The notes beneath the pieces are model-generated. The model was given only the letters and a program-made list of their open reading frames with translations, was not told the DNA's origin and did not search any database. Position numbers and translations under genes: made by a program. Positions 44,950 to 53,214 of a DNA stretch of 64,000 bases are shown piece by piece. The DNA comes from Devosia sp. 66-22. Lineage in GTDB: Bacteria; Pseudomonadota; Alphaproteobacteria; Rhizobiales; Devosiaceae. Within the stretch, counting starts at the first letter, position 1. Every line of letters begins with the position of its first letter. Where the stretch lies: assembly GCA_001899065.1 (NCBI GenBank), contig MKUZ01000022.1, forward strand, positions 62,001 through 126,000, read 5' to 3'.

Positions 44950-46056
44950 ATGGTCGGGTTTTCGGGACTGGGTATGGACATGGGAACGCTCTCGCGCCTG
45001 TCGAGCGCGAAGACGCGCTCGATCAGTCCGGAGAACTTCACCGGCGAGAAGGGCAGGGGCGGCATGGCGGCGGAAGGCACCGGCGCCATCCATGCGCGGG
45101 AGCTCGGACGCGGCTGGAAGATCTCTCCCTCCATCGACATGGAGCCGGGTGAGCTCAGAACGCTCGCCGACATCGAAGGACCGGGCGCCATCCAGCAAAT
45201 GTGGATGGTCACGAACTCTCAGAAATGGCGCAGCCTCATTCTCCGCATCTACTGGGATGGCCAGGAGCACCCCTCGGTCGAAGTCCCGCTCGGTGACTTC
45301 TTCGCGAATGGCTGGGGGATCTACGCCCACGTCTCGTCGCTGGCGGTGTGCGTCAATCCAGGACGGGCCTTCAACTGCTATTGGGAGATGCCGTTCCGCG
45401 AGCGGGCGCGCATCACGCTGGAGAACCGCGACGGCGAGCCCTGCACGGTCTACTACCAGTTCAACTACACGCTCACCGAGGTCCCCGAGGATTGCGCCTA
45501 TTTCCATGCGCAGTTCCGCCGTACAAATCCGCTGCCCTATGGCGAGGTCTACACAATCCTCGACGGCGTGCAGGGGCGTGGCCACTATGTCGGCACCTAC
45601 ATGGCCTGGGGCGTCAACAACAACGGTTGGTGGGGCGAGGGCGAAATCAAGTTCTACATGGACGGGGATGGCGAGTTCCCGACCATCTGCGGGACGGGCA
45701 CCGAGGACTATTTCTGCGGCGGCTACAATTTCGATCCGGGAAGCATCGACCCGCGCAAGCCCGGCGGCTACACCGAATACACGACACCCTATGCCGGCCT
45801 GCCCCAGATCATCCGTCCCGACGGCCTCTACAACGCGCAGCAGCGCTTCGGGCTCTACCGCTGGCATATTCCCGACCCGATCCGCTTCGAGACGGATCTG
45901 CAGGTCACCATCCAGGCGCTCGGCTGGCGCATCGAGAAGAATCGCCGCTACCTCCCGCTGCAGGACGACATTGCGTCGGTCGCCTACTGGTACCAGACGC
46001 TTCCCACCGCCCCGTTCCCAGCTCTCGGCTCACGGGACGCGCTCGACGTGATCTAG
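44950..46056 (+). CDS. GH172 (DUF2961) family glycosidase
   Basis: 368 residues from the ATG at 44950 (GGAGG four bases upstream). The DUF2961 fold is a jelly-roll hydrolase; characterised GH172 members act on difructose dianhydride I, alpha-fructofuranosides or arabinofuranosides. The two conserved glutamates are visible: Glu230 in WWGEGEIKFYMDGDG and Glu252 in CGTGTEDYFCGGYNF. Other marks are GELRTLADIEGPGAIQQMW and YNAQQRFGLYRWHIPDPI. No signal peptide, so it is cytoplasmic. Its pairing with an amino-acid importer and a glycosylasparaginase is unusual. Confidence 0.87.
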   Translation: MVGFSGLGMDMGTLSRLSSAKTRSISPENFTGEKGRGGMAAEGTGAIHARELGRGWKISPSIDMEPGELRTLADIEGPGAIQQMWMVTNSQKWRSLILRIYWDGQEHPSVEVPLGDFFANGWGIYAHVSSLAVCVNPGRAFNCYWEMPFRERARITLENRDGEPCTVYYQFNYTLTEVPEDCAYFHAQFRRTNPLPYGEVYTILDGVQGRGHYVGTYMAWGVNNNGWWGEGEIKFYMDGDGEFPTICGTGTEDYFCGGYNFDPGSIDPRKPGGYTEYTTPYAGLPQIIRPDGLYNAQQRFGLYRWHIPDPIRFETDLQVTIQALGWRIEKNRRYLPLQDDIASVAYWYQTLPTAPFPALGSRDALDVI

Positions 46057-46059
46057 CCC

Positions 46060-46077
46060 CGTCGGGTTCGCCCGACG
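46060..46077 (+). terminator. UUCG-loop hairpin after the GH172 gene
   Basis: CGTCGGG (46060-46066), TTCG, CCCGACG (46071-46077), three bases after the GH172 stop. A stable 7-base-pair stem with a tetraloop but no T-run. It may mark a transcript end or a processing site before the M81 gene. Confidence 0.45.
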
Positions 46078-46166
46078 AAACACCGGTCGATTGACCCGGC
46101 CCCCGCTTCGTCCTTGTCTTGCAGGTACTGAGAGACCTGAAGGCACTGAAAGAAAAGGGGGACCGC

Positions 46167-47657
46167 TTGCGTGTCGCGATCGGCCTGCTGATGCAGGAGA
46201 CGAACACCTTCGTTCCGCAGCGCACCAACCTCGAGACCTTCCGCGCGGTGTATCTGCGCGAAGGTGACGAGTTGCTCAGCGGCTTCGCGACGGCGAGAAC
46301 GGAGATCCCCGCCTTCATCGACGTGCTCCGCTCGGTGGAGGCCGAGATCGTGCCCCTCATCGCCGCCAACGCGATCGCCAATGGCACGGTCACGCGCGCG
46401 GCGTTCGACGACCTGATGGCGCGCATGGTTGGCCGGCTGACCGGGGCGGGACCGGTCGACGGGGTGTTGCTGGCCCTGCATGGCGCCATGGTGGTGGAGG
46501 ACAATCCGGACGCCGAAAGCGAGATCGTCGCGCGGGTCGCCGAGGTGCTGCCACCGGGAACGCCGATCGGCGTGTCCTTCGACCTCCACGGCCACGTCAC
46601 GCCGCAGGCCATCCAGCCAGACGTCTTCTATGTCGGCTACCAGGAATACCCCCATATCGACATGTACGAGACCGGCGAGCGCACCGCTCGGCTGCTGCTC
46701 GAGACGCTGGCGCGCCGCCGCCGGCCGGTCATGGCCTTTGCCAAGCGCCCGCTGATCGTCAGCCCGGTGAAGGCACGCACGGTGGACGAGCCGCTCGCAA
46801 GCATCGTGCGGGAGGCGCGACGCATGGAGGCGACCGGCGAAGTGCTGCATGCGAGCCTGTTTCCGGTCCAGCCATGGCTCGACGTACCGGACCTCGGCTT
46901 CGGCGTGCTGGTATGCGCGGACGGCGACGTCGCCCGGGCCCAGCAGGCTGCCGACCGGCTGGCGGACATGGCCTGGGACAGGCGCGACCAGTTCGAGCCC
47001 GACCTCACCGCACTGACAGAAGCGATCCGCATCGGGCTCATCTCTGCTGGAACCACAGTCGTAGCGGATGCCGGCGACGCGCCTACTGGCGGATCGGCCG
47101 CCGACAGTACGGCGGTGCTCGCTGCCCTGTTGGCTGCGGGCGCAGACAGTGCGGGCAGGCTCTCCTACCTCACGCTGCGCGACGCGGCGGGCGCATCGCG
47201 GGCCATTGCCGCAGGCGTCGGCGCCGAGGTCAACCTTGCCGTCGGCCACGCCCATTCGGTCGCCGACGGTAAACCCGTTGCTATCCGGGCGCGCGTCCTT
47301 TCCGTCAGCGACGGCCGCTACCAGATGCGCGATGCCGGCGCGCGCGGCATGGTGATGGAGCAGGGGCCGACCGCGGTACTCGCCATTGGCGACATCCGGC
47401 TCGTGCTGCGCTCCCGGCCGGCCTACGAGTGGGATACAGGGATCTACGAGGCCTTCGGGCTTTCGATCCGCGATGCCGCGTTGGCCTTCGTGAAGTCTCC
47501 CTCGCACTTCCGCGTCGGCTTCGAGCCGCTGGCGGCCCGCGTGCTCACCGCCGACACGCCCGGCCCGACCTGTCCGAACATGCGGCGCCTCAATTTTTCG
47601 CGGGTCACCCGCCCGCTCTATCCCCTCGACGAGTTCACCCTCAAAGGCCGCCCATGA
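46167..47657 (+). CDS. M81-family metallopeptidase (MlrC-like)
   Basis: 496 residues from a TTG at 46167, preceded by AAGGGGG five bases upstream and giving the standard RVAIGLLMQETNTF start. The family is named after MlrC, which degrades linearised microcystin. Metal-binding marks are GVSFDLHGHVTPQAIQ and YQEYPHIDMYETGERT; DGVLLALHGAMVVED is conserved too. Substrates of most members are unknown; small or modified peptides are likely. It is coupled to the next gene by an ATGA overlap. Confidence 0.85.
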   Translation: MRVAIGLLMQETNTFVPQRTNLETFRAVYLREGDELLSGFATARTEIPAFIDVLRSVEAEIVPLIAANAIANGTVTRAAFDDLMARMVGRLTGAGPVDGVLLALHGAMVVEDNPDAESEIVARVAEVLPPGTPIGVSFDLHGHVTPQAIQPDVFYVGYQEYPHIDMYETGERTARLLLETLARRRRPVMAFAKRPLIVSPVKARTVDEPLASIVREARRMEATGEVLHASLFPVQPWLDVPDLGFGVLVCADGDVARAQQAADRLADMAWDRRDQFEPDLTALTEAIRIGLISAGTTVVADAGDAPTGGSAADSTAVLAALLAAGADSAGRLSYLTLRDAAGASRAIAAGVGAEVNLAVGHAHSVADGKPVAIRARVLSVSDGRYQMRDAGARGMVMEQGPTAVLAIGDIRLVLRSRPAYEWDTGIYEAFGLSIRDAALAFVKSPSHFRVGFEPLAARVLTADTPGPTCPNMRRLNFSRVTRPLYPLDEFTLKGRP

Positions 47658-48604
47658 CCGCACAGTCCGACGACACCACTTCGGTTGCTTCCGATCTCAA
47701 GCCGGAGTTCCTTTCCGATGGCCACCTGGCTATCGGGCCTTCGCCGCAGTTTCCGGAGGTGCCGCGTTGGGCGACCGTCGCCAACGTCCCCACACGGGAG
47801 CTGCCACCGATACCGCGCTATGTCTGCAAGCGGGTCGCCACCCCGCTCACGATCGACGGCCGCCTCGACGAGCCGGCCTGGCAACGGGCCGAATGGTCTG
47901 CCCCGCTGGGTCGCATCGAGACCGGCATCCTCGACGCGCCGCCATGCTCCGTGGCCCTGCTCTGGGATGAAACCTATCTCTATGCCGGATACCGCGTCAC
48001 CGATCCCGACATTCGCGGCGCGGCGGTTCGCCACCACGAGCAGCTCTACATGCGCGACGACGACGCCGAGATCTTCGTCAAGGGCGACGGGCGCTACTAT
48101 GAGCTGGGCGTCAATCCGATCAACACGATCTACGAGTTTCGCTGGACCTGGCTCGAGCCGCTCATCGAGAGCAGGGACTTCGCCGGGATCGAGGAGCTCT
48201 TCAAGACGCGGGACTTCGTCTACTACACCGCCCGCGGCGGTGAACGGGCCGGCCGCGTCGGTGATATGAACTGGGAGCTGCCCGGTCTCCGCCACGCCGT
48301 CGCGATCGATGGCACGCTCAACATGCCGCACGATGTCGACGCGGGCTGGACGGTGGAGTACGCGCTGCCCTGGGCCAGCCTCGCCCACATCGGCCTGGCG
48401 CCGCCCTCGCCCGGCAACGAACTCCGCATCCAGGCCTATCGCGCCTGTCATAACAGGGCCGAGTCCGAGAAGGCAGCCGAAATGGCCAAGGCCTGGCCGG
48501 GCGCTACCCCCTATGAAGGCTACACTTGGTCGACCATGGGCAACGGCAACGTGCACAATCCGGAGCGCTGGGCCTACGTCACGCTCAGCGATGAAGCGGC
48601 CTGA
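47654..48604 (+). CDS. Carbohydrate-binding family 9-like protein
   Basis: 316 residues; the ATG overlaps the M81 stop. Residues about 70-310 form a CBM9-like beta sandwich: PLTIDGRLDEPAWQRAEWS, VALLWDETYLYAGYRVTDPD, DDDAEIFVKGDGRYYELGVN, and NELRIQAYRACHNR. There is no signal peptide, which is odd for a carbohydrate-binding module, so it may be an intracellular binding or enzymatic variant. Its stop abuts the convergent IclR stop with no gap. Confidence 0.78.
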   Translation: MTAQSDDTTSVASDLKPEFLSDGHLAIGPSPQFPEVPRWATVANVPTRELPPIPRYVCKRVATPLTIDGRLDEPAWQRAEWSAPLGRIETGILDAPPCSVALLWDETYLYAGYRVTDPDIRGAAVRHHEQLYMRDDDAEIFVKGDGRYYELGVNPINTIYEFRWTWLEPLIESRDFAGIEELFKTRDFVYYTARGGERAGRVGDMNWELPGLRHAVAIDGTLNMPHDVDAGWTVEYALPWASLAHIGLAPPSPGNELRIQAYRACHNRAESEKAAEMAKAWPGATPYEGYTWSTMGNGNVHNPERWAYVTLSDEAA

Positions 48605-49372
48605 TCAGGCGTTCAGATCGCGGGAGATGACGGCGGCCATTTCGGCCATCCGTGCGCCGACCTTTGGGAGCAACTGTCGCGAGAGGCGCGAGCGGGGCGC
48701 CGACAGGCTGATCGCCGCGATCGGGTAGCCGCCGTCATCGATGATGGCGGCGCCCACGCAGGCGGCGTCGTCGGCGTTCTCGCCGGTCTCGGTGGAGTAG
48801 CCCTGCCGTGCCACCTGCCGGAGCTGGCGGGCCAGCAGCGACTGGTCGATCAGCGTTCTACTGGTTCGCGCCACGAGCGGCCGGCGGCCCAGTTCGGCCT
48901 GGAGCGCTGTTTCCGGCAGGCGCGCCAGCATGGCCTTGCCGAGCGCGGTCGAGTGCAGCGGATGCCGGTCGCCCACCTTGCCCTGGATGCGCAGCAGTCG
49001 CGTGCCTTCCACGACGTCCACATAATTCACCGCGCCATCGAGCATGACGGCGAGGTTCACGGTTTCCTGAAATTCGTTCACCAGCGTGATCATATGCGGA
49101 CGCGCGATCATGCGCAGCCGGTGCAGGCCGCTGTCAGCCTTGGCGAGCGAGCGGAACTTGGAACCGATCGAATAGGTGTTGGTGCTGTCGTCGAACGCGA
49201 CGAACCCGGACTCGACCAGCGTACGCAGGTAACGGAAGGCCGACGTCTTGGGCAGCTTCAGTTCGGCGCAGATGTCCGACAGTCCGAGCCCCGCGGTGCC
49301 TTCGGCGACCAGCTCAAGGACCGCCAGCGCCTTCTGCACGGGCAGAACGACATAGGGGGACGGCTTGTTCAT
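48605..49372 (-). CDS. IclR-family transcriptional regulator
   Basis: 255 residues from the ATG at 49372 (GGAG upstream); a longer frame to 49489 would cross its own promoter. The helix-turn-helix lies at about 10-70 (VQKALAVLELVAEGTAGLGL, LKLPKTSAFRYLRTLVESG). The effector domain has LQIRGKV-type LLRIQGKVGDRHPLHSTALGKAM (in parts), and GYSTETGENADDAACVGAAI. It is divergent from the aminotransferase gene at 49483, and a large inverted repeat lies between them, so it probably controls that operon and itself. Confidence 0.92.
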   Translation of the reverse strand: MNKPSPYVVLPVQKALAVLELVAEGTAGLGLSDICAELKLPKTSAFRYLRTLVESGFVAFDDSTNTYSIGSKFRSLAKADSGLHRLRMIARPHMITLVNEFQETVNLAVMLDGAVNYVDVVEGTRLLRIQGKVGDRHPLHSTALGKAMLARLPETALQAELGRRPLVARTSRTLIDQSLLARQLRQVARQGYSTETGENADDAACVGAAIIDDGGYPIAAISLSAPRSRLSRQLLPKVGARMAEMAAVISRDLNA

Positions 49373-49429
49373 CCTGTCTCCATCAAGCCCAGCCGTTCCT
49401 TCCAACGAAACGGCAGTTCCTTTACACGC

Positions 49430-49458
49430 ATTCTGGACCGTGATTGCCTTGATGACAA
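49430..49458 (-). promoter_or_regulatory. Promoter of the IclR gene
   Basis: On the minus strand TTGTCA (49458-49453), 17 bases, then CAGAAT (49435-49430). The spacing is ideal. The -10 box is inside the left arm of the inverted repeat at 49431-49440, which fits autorepression. The start point would be about 50 bases before the IclR ATG. Confidence 0.55.
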
Positions 49459-49482
49459 CACAGAGAAAATACCGGTCCAGAA
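49431..49482. promoter_or_regulatory. Ten-base inverted repeat between iclR and the aminotransferase gene
   Basis: TTCTGGACCG (49431-49440) and its exact complement CGGTCCAGAA (49473-49482) are 42 bases apart centre to centre, about four helical turns. One arm covers the IclR -10; the other ends on the base before the aminotransferase ATG. IclR proteins often act as dimers or tetramers on spaced half-sites, so this is a likely operator pair. Confidence 0.6.
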
Positions 49483-50805
49483 ATGCCACGTCCCCTGCAA
49501 GTCACTCTAAGCTTCGACAAGTCTGCCGCCCAGATCGCGGCGGGTGCCAAACTCGTTGCGGGTGGCGTGAACTCCAATTTCCGGCTCGGCATGTCGCCTG
49601 GTCCGCTGGTGTTCGAGCGCGGCGAGGGCGCGCATCTGATCGACATCGATGGGAACAGGCTGATCGACTACTACGGCGGCATGGGCGCCATGGTGCTGGG
49701 TCACAATCCGGCGCCGGTCTGCGAAGCCGTGACCCGGCAGATGCAGAGCGGCATCCTCTTCGCCGGGCAGTCCATGGTGGAGTATCGCGCTGCCGAACTT
49801 ATCCAGGCGCGCATTCCGTCGGCACAGCGCATCCGGTTCGGCTCATCGGGCTCGGAGGTCGCGCAGGCCGCTATGCGGCTCGCGCGCGCCGCGACCGGCC
49901 GGCGCACTATCGTCAAGTTCGAAGGGCATTACCACGGCTGGTTCGACAACATCCTGTGGTCGACCGCACCCGCGCTGAATGCCGCCGGCCCGAGCGACGA
50001 GCCCGTCCGCGTGGCCGGCAGCCTGGGGCAGAGCGCCGACGATGGGCGCGGAGTCGACGTTCTGCAGTGGAACGATCTGGCGGCGCTCGAGCGACGGCTG
50101 GCGCGGGGAGACGTGGCCGGTGTCATCATGGAGCCGGCGATGTGCAACCAGGGCGCCATCGCTCCGCTACCCGGCTACCTCGAGGGGGCACTGGCTGCCT
50201 GTCGCAGACACGGCACGATCCTGGTCTTCGACGAGGTCATCACCGGCTTTCGCCTGGGGGCCGGTGGCGCGCAGCAGCGCTTCGCCGTCACGCCCGATCT
50301 CTCGATCTTTGCCAAGGCCATCGCCAACGGTTTCCCCGCCGCGGCCATCGCCGGCAGAGCCGATCTGATGGATATGTTCGTCGACGGCGTCCTGCACGGA
50401 GGCACCTTCAACTCCCATCCCGTCGTCATGGCCGCACTGGTCGCCACTCAGCAAGAGCTGACGCCGGCTCACTATGACGCGACGTCGGCGCGTGGCCTGC
50501 GGCTGCGTGACGGTGTCGCGGGAGCGCTCGCCGCGGCCGGTATCAAGGCGCAGGTCACCGGATTTGAATCGATGTTCCACGTGGCCTTTGGCCTCGACGC
50601 GCCGGCGCGCAACTATCGCGACCTGGCGCAGGCCAACAAGCGCGGCTACGCGCTGTTCGCCCTGGCTCTGCTGCGACGCGGGGTGCGGGTGCTCGAGCGG
50701 GGCGCGTGGTTCGTTTCGGCGGCGCATGACGACGCCATCGTCGACCAGACGCTGGCGATTGTGACGGAAGCAGCGCTCGAGGTCGCTGCCCAGTTGGAGG
50801 GCTGA
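49483..50805 (+). CDS. Class III aminotransferase, glutamate-1-semialdehyde aminomutase-like
   Basis: 440 residues. The PLP lysine is Lys278 in SIFAKAIANGFPAAA. Other class III marks are VAGGVNSNFRLG, IDYYGGMGAMVLGHNPAPV, FGSSGSEVAQAAMRLARAAT, FEGHYHGWFD and FDEVITGFRL. The closest known enzyme by motif is HemL, but the setting beside a sugar importer argues for amino-group transfer on an amino sugar or amino acid in catabolism, not heme synthesis. No strong Shine-Dalgarno sequence: the dyad arm occupies that place. The frame is clean and of normal length. Confidence 0.85.
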   Translation: MPRPLQVTLSFDKSAAQIAAGAKLVAGGVNSNFRLGMSPGPLVFERGEGAHLIDIDGNRLIDYYGGMGAMVLGHNPAPVCEAVTRQMQSGILFAGQSMVEYRAAELIQARIPSAQRIRFGSSGSEVAQAAMRLARAATGRRTIVKFEGHYHGWFDNILWSTAPALNAAGPSDEPVRVAGSLGQSADDGRGVDVLQWNDLAALERRLARGDVAGVIMEPAMCNQGAIAPLPGYLEGALAACRRHGTILVFDEVITGFRLGAGGAQQRFAVTPDLSIFAKAIANGFPAAAIAGRADLMDMFVDGVLHGGTFNSHPVVMAALVATQQELTPAHYDATSARGLRLRDGVAGALAAAGIKAQVTGFESMFHVAFGLDAPARNYRDLAQANKRGYALFALALLRRGVRVLERGAWFVSAAHDDAIVDQTLAIVTEAALEVAAQLEG

Positions 50806-50952
50806 GCGGCGCCGACGGCCGGCCCCGTGCCGGAATACGAAATGGCGCACGGTGGCGTCGTCGGGTGCATCGCCTCCCGCGCCGCCGCCGGGTGCCCCAG
50901 GGCCCGACAACGGGCTCACAACACCGCGAAAACGAATAGTGGAGATGGAAAA

Positions 50953-52239
50953 ATGCGACTAACCAGACGTGCCCTCGCACCACTTGCCGTCGGATTGGCA
51001 ATGGCTCTCAGCCAGGGTGCCCATGCCGGCGAATTCGACGGCGTGGTCATCACTCACCTGACCCAAGGTGGCGCCGCAGACCGTATCGCCGGCTACAAGG
51101 CGCTGGCCGAGGAGTTCAAGGCCCAGACCGGCGCGACGATCCAGATCGTCGAGCAACCCTGGGAGCAGATGCAGACCGCGATCATCAATGACGCGATCGG
51201 CGGCACTGGCAGCTACGACGTCATCGACGTCGACAGCGGCTGGGATGCCAATGTGGCAGCCTATTTCGAGACGCTCGACGGGCGCATCGCGACCGCGGGC
51301 GTGGACATGAGCGACTATCAGGGCCTCAACGCGCTGATCGGCGTCGCTAACAATGTGCGCCACGGCATCCCGTTCACCGGTCGCTCCATGGTGATGTTCT
51401 ACCGCACCGATCTGCTCGAGGCTGCCGGACTTGCCGTTCCCACCACCTGGGAAGAACTCAACGCCGCCGCCGCCGCGCTCAACAAGGACGGTGTGTATGG
51501 CTATGTCGGCGCCGGCGTTTCGGTGCAGCTGATGAAGATGTTCTTCGGCGCCTATATGGGCAACGAAAAGCGCGTACTCTTCACGCCGGAAGGCAAGCCG
51601 ACGTTCAACAGCCCCGAAGGCGTTCGCGCGCTCGACCGGCTGAAGGAGTTGTTCTCCTACGCGCCGCGCGGCGTGTTCGGCATGGACATCCCGGAGGCCG
51701 ACCAGGTCTTCCTCAATGGCGAAGCCGCATTCACCATCGAGTGGCCCGACTACATCCAGCCCAGCCTCAATGACCCGGAGCGCTCCAAGGTCGTGGGGAA
51801 GTGGGCCGCCACCGTGCCGCCCGGACCGGGCAATGCCGGCCCCTGGTACTGGGCCATTTCCGGCGGCTCCAAGAACAAGGATGCGTCCTGGGCATGGCTG
51901 CAGCTGATCTCGTCGCCTGAAGCTTCGAAGTCGCTGATGATCGATCACGGCATCTACTCGACCCGCAATTCGGTGCTGCTCGACAAGGATGTCGAAGCGA
52001 AGTTCCCCGGCATGCAGGCGGTGGTCGACAGCTACAAGGCCTCGTTCTACCCCTCGTTCATCGCCTCGCCGACCTTCCTCGACTGGTTCCTCGGTTCTGC
52101 GGACATCTTCTCGGCGGCGCTGAACGGCAGCATCACCTCTGCTGAAGGCGTCCAGCAGTCGGCCGACCTGTGGAACAAAGTGTTCGATGCGTCCAAGGGG
52201 CCGCAGGGTTACAACTGGTCTGATGTCTTCGCCGAATAG
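50953..52239 (+). CDS. Sugar ABC transporter, solute-binding protein
   Basis: 428 residues from the ATG at 50953 (GGAG nine bases upstream) with signal peptide LTRRALAPLAVGLAMALSQG. The mature part is MalE/UgpB-like: RIAGYKALAEEFKAQTGATI, DVIDVDSGWDANVAAYFETL, FTGRSMVMFYRTDLLEAAG, and YWAISGGSKNKDASWAWLQL. It lies 147 bases after the aminotransferase gene. A hairpin follows its stop. Confidence 0.9.
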   Translation: MRLTRRALAPLAVGLAMALSQGAHAGEFDGVVITHLTQGGAADRIAGYKALAEEFKAQTGATIQIVEQPWEQMQTAIINDAIGGTGSYDVIDVDSGWDANVAAYFETLDGRIATAGVDMSDYQGLNALIGVANNVRHGIPFTGRSMVMFYRTDLLEAAGLAVPTTWEELNAAAAALNKDGVYGYVGAGVSVQLMKMFFGAYMGNEKRVLFTPEGKPTFNSPEGVRALDRLKELFSYAPRGVFGMDIPEADQVFLNGEAAFTIEWPDYIQPSLNDPERSKVVGKWAATVPPGPGNAGPWYWAISGGSKNKDASWAWLQLISSPEASKSLMIDHGIYSTRNSVLLDKDVEAKFPGMQAVVDSYKASFYPSFIASPTFLDWFLGSADIFSAALNGSITSAEGVQQSADLWNKVFDASKGPQGYNWSDVFAE

Positions 52240-52258
52240 TCTCGGCATCCCATCATCC

Positions 52259-52285
52259 GTCTCCTGGCGGCTACCGGCAGGAGAC
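52259..52285 (+). promoter_or_regulatory. Hairpin between binding protein and permease
   Basis: GTCTCCTG (52259-52266) pairs with CAGGAGAC (52278-52285); an inner CGG/CCG pair extends the stem across one mismatch around a three-base loop. It sits 19 bases after the binding-protein stop. The same placement is seen at 29146-29178 and 44896-44926. Confidence 0.55.
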
Positions 52286-52305
52286 ATTCAACAGGGGCAT
52301 AGCGC

Positions 52306-53214
52306 ATGCTCGGCAGACTGCTACGGGATGACCGCAAGGTTGGCCTGCTCTTCCTGATCCCCGGCGTTGCCGCGCTGCTCTTCACCTATGTGGTCCCGCT
52401 GCTCTATTCGCTGGGACTGAGCCTCGCCGACTGGGATATCCGCCGCCCTGGCTCGCAATGGGCCTTCGCCGGCCTCGACAACTACCTCGAAGTCCTCACG
52501 TCCGACGCGTTCTGGGAAGCAGGCGGCCGTTCGCTGGTCTATACGCTCGTGGCGCTCCCCGTGCAGCTCGTGCTCGGCACGCTGGTCGCCCTGCTGCTCA
52601 CCGACGAGCGCATCAATGGCAAGCTGTCCGCACTGACCCGCGTGCTCCTGCTCATCCCGCTCATGCTGCCGCCCGTCGTCCTGGGCATTCTGTGGCGCCT
52701 GCTCCTCAACGTGAACTATGGACCGACCAACCACCTGCTCGGACTGGTCGGCATCGAGCCGCTGACCTGGGTCTCGGCGCCGGACACGGCGATGATGGCG
52801 GTCATCATGGTCGAGGTCATCTCCAACACCTGCGTCGTGGCGATGATCCTCATCGGCGGCATCCTGTCGCTGCCGGTCGAGCCGCTCCGCGCCGCCGAAG
52901 TCGATGGCGCCGGCCCGCTGCGCATCCTGTTCGAGATCAAGCTTCCGCAGCTTGCATCCTACTACCTCATCATCATCCTCATCCGGCTGATGGATCTGCT
53001 CAAGACCTTCGATTTCATCTACGCGCTCACCGGCGGCGGTCCGGGCGAAGCAACGCTGGTGCTCAACCTCTACATCTATCGCGTCGGCCAGCGCTTCCTC
53101 GACTACCCGCTGGCCTCGGCGGCCTCGTGGATATTCCTCATCATCCTGCTGCCGCTCTCGATCTGGCTGCTCCTGCGCGCCGTCTCCTCGTCCCGCGAGT
53201 ACCTCAATGACTGA
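52306..53214 (+). CDS. Sugar ABC permease (MalF/UgpA type)
   Basis: 302 residues, six helices. It begins RDDRKVGLLFLIPGVAALLF, with coupling motif LRAAEVDGAGPLRILFEIKL and LTGGGPGEATLVLNLYIYRV near the end. It overlaps the next permease by eight bases. Confidence 0.9.
   Translation: MLGRLLRDDRKVGLLFLIPGVAALLFTYVVPLLYSLGLSLADWDIRRPGSQWAFAGLDNYLEVLTSDAFWEAGGRSLVYTLVALPVQLVLGTLVALLLTDERINGKLSALTRVLLLIPLMLPPVVLGILWRLLLNVNYGPTNHLLGLVGIEPLTWVSAPDTAMMAVIMVEVISNTCVVAMILIGGILSLPVEPLRAAEVDGAGPLRILFEIKLPQLASYYLIIILIRLMDLLKTFDFIYALTGGGPGEATLVLNLYIYRVGQRFLDYPLASAASWIFLIILLPLSIWLLLRAVSSSREYLND

Noticed and set aside
49483-50805. The aminotransferase as HemL of heme synthesis
   Set aside because: Motifs are HemL-like, but the operon context is catabolic, under IclR and beside a sugar importer, and alphaproteobacteria make 5-aminolevulinate by HemA from glycine instead.
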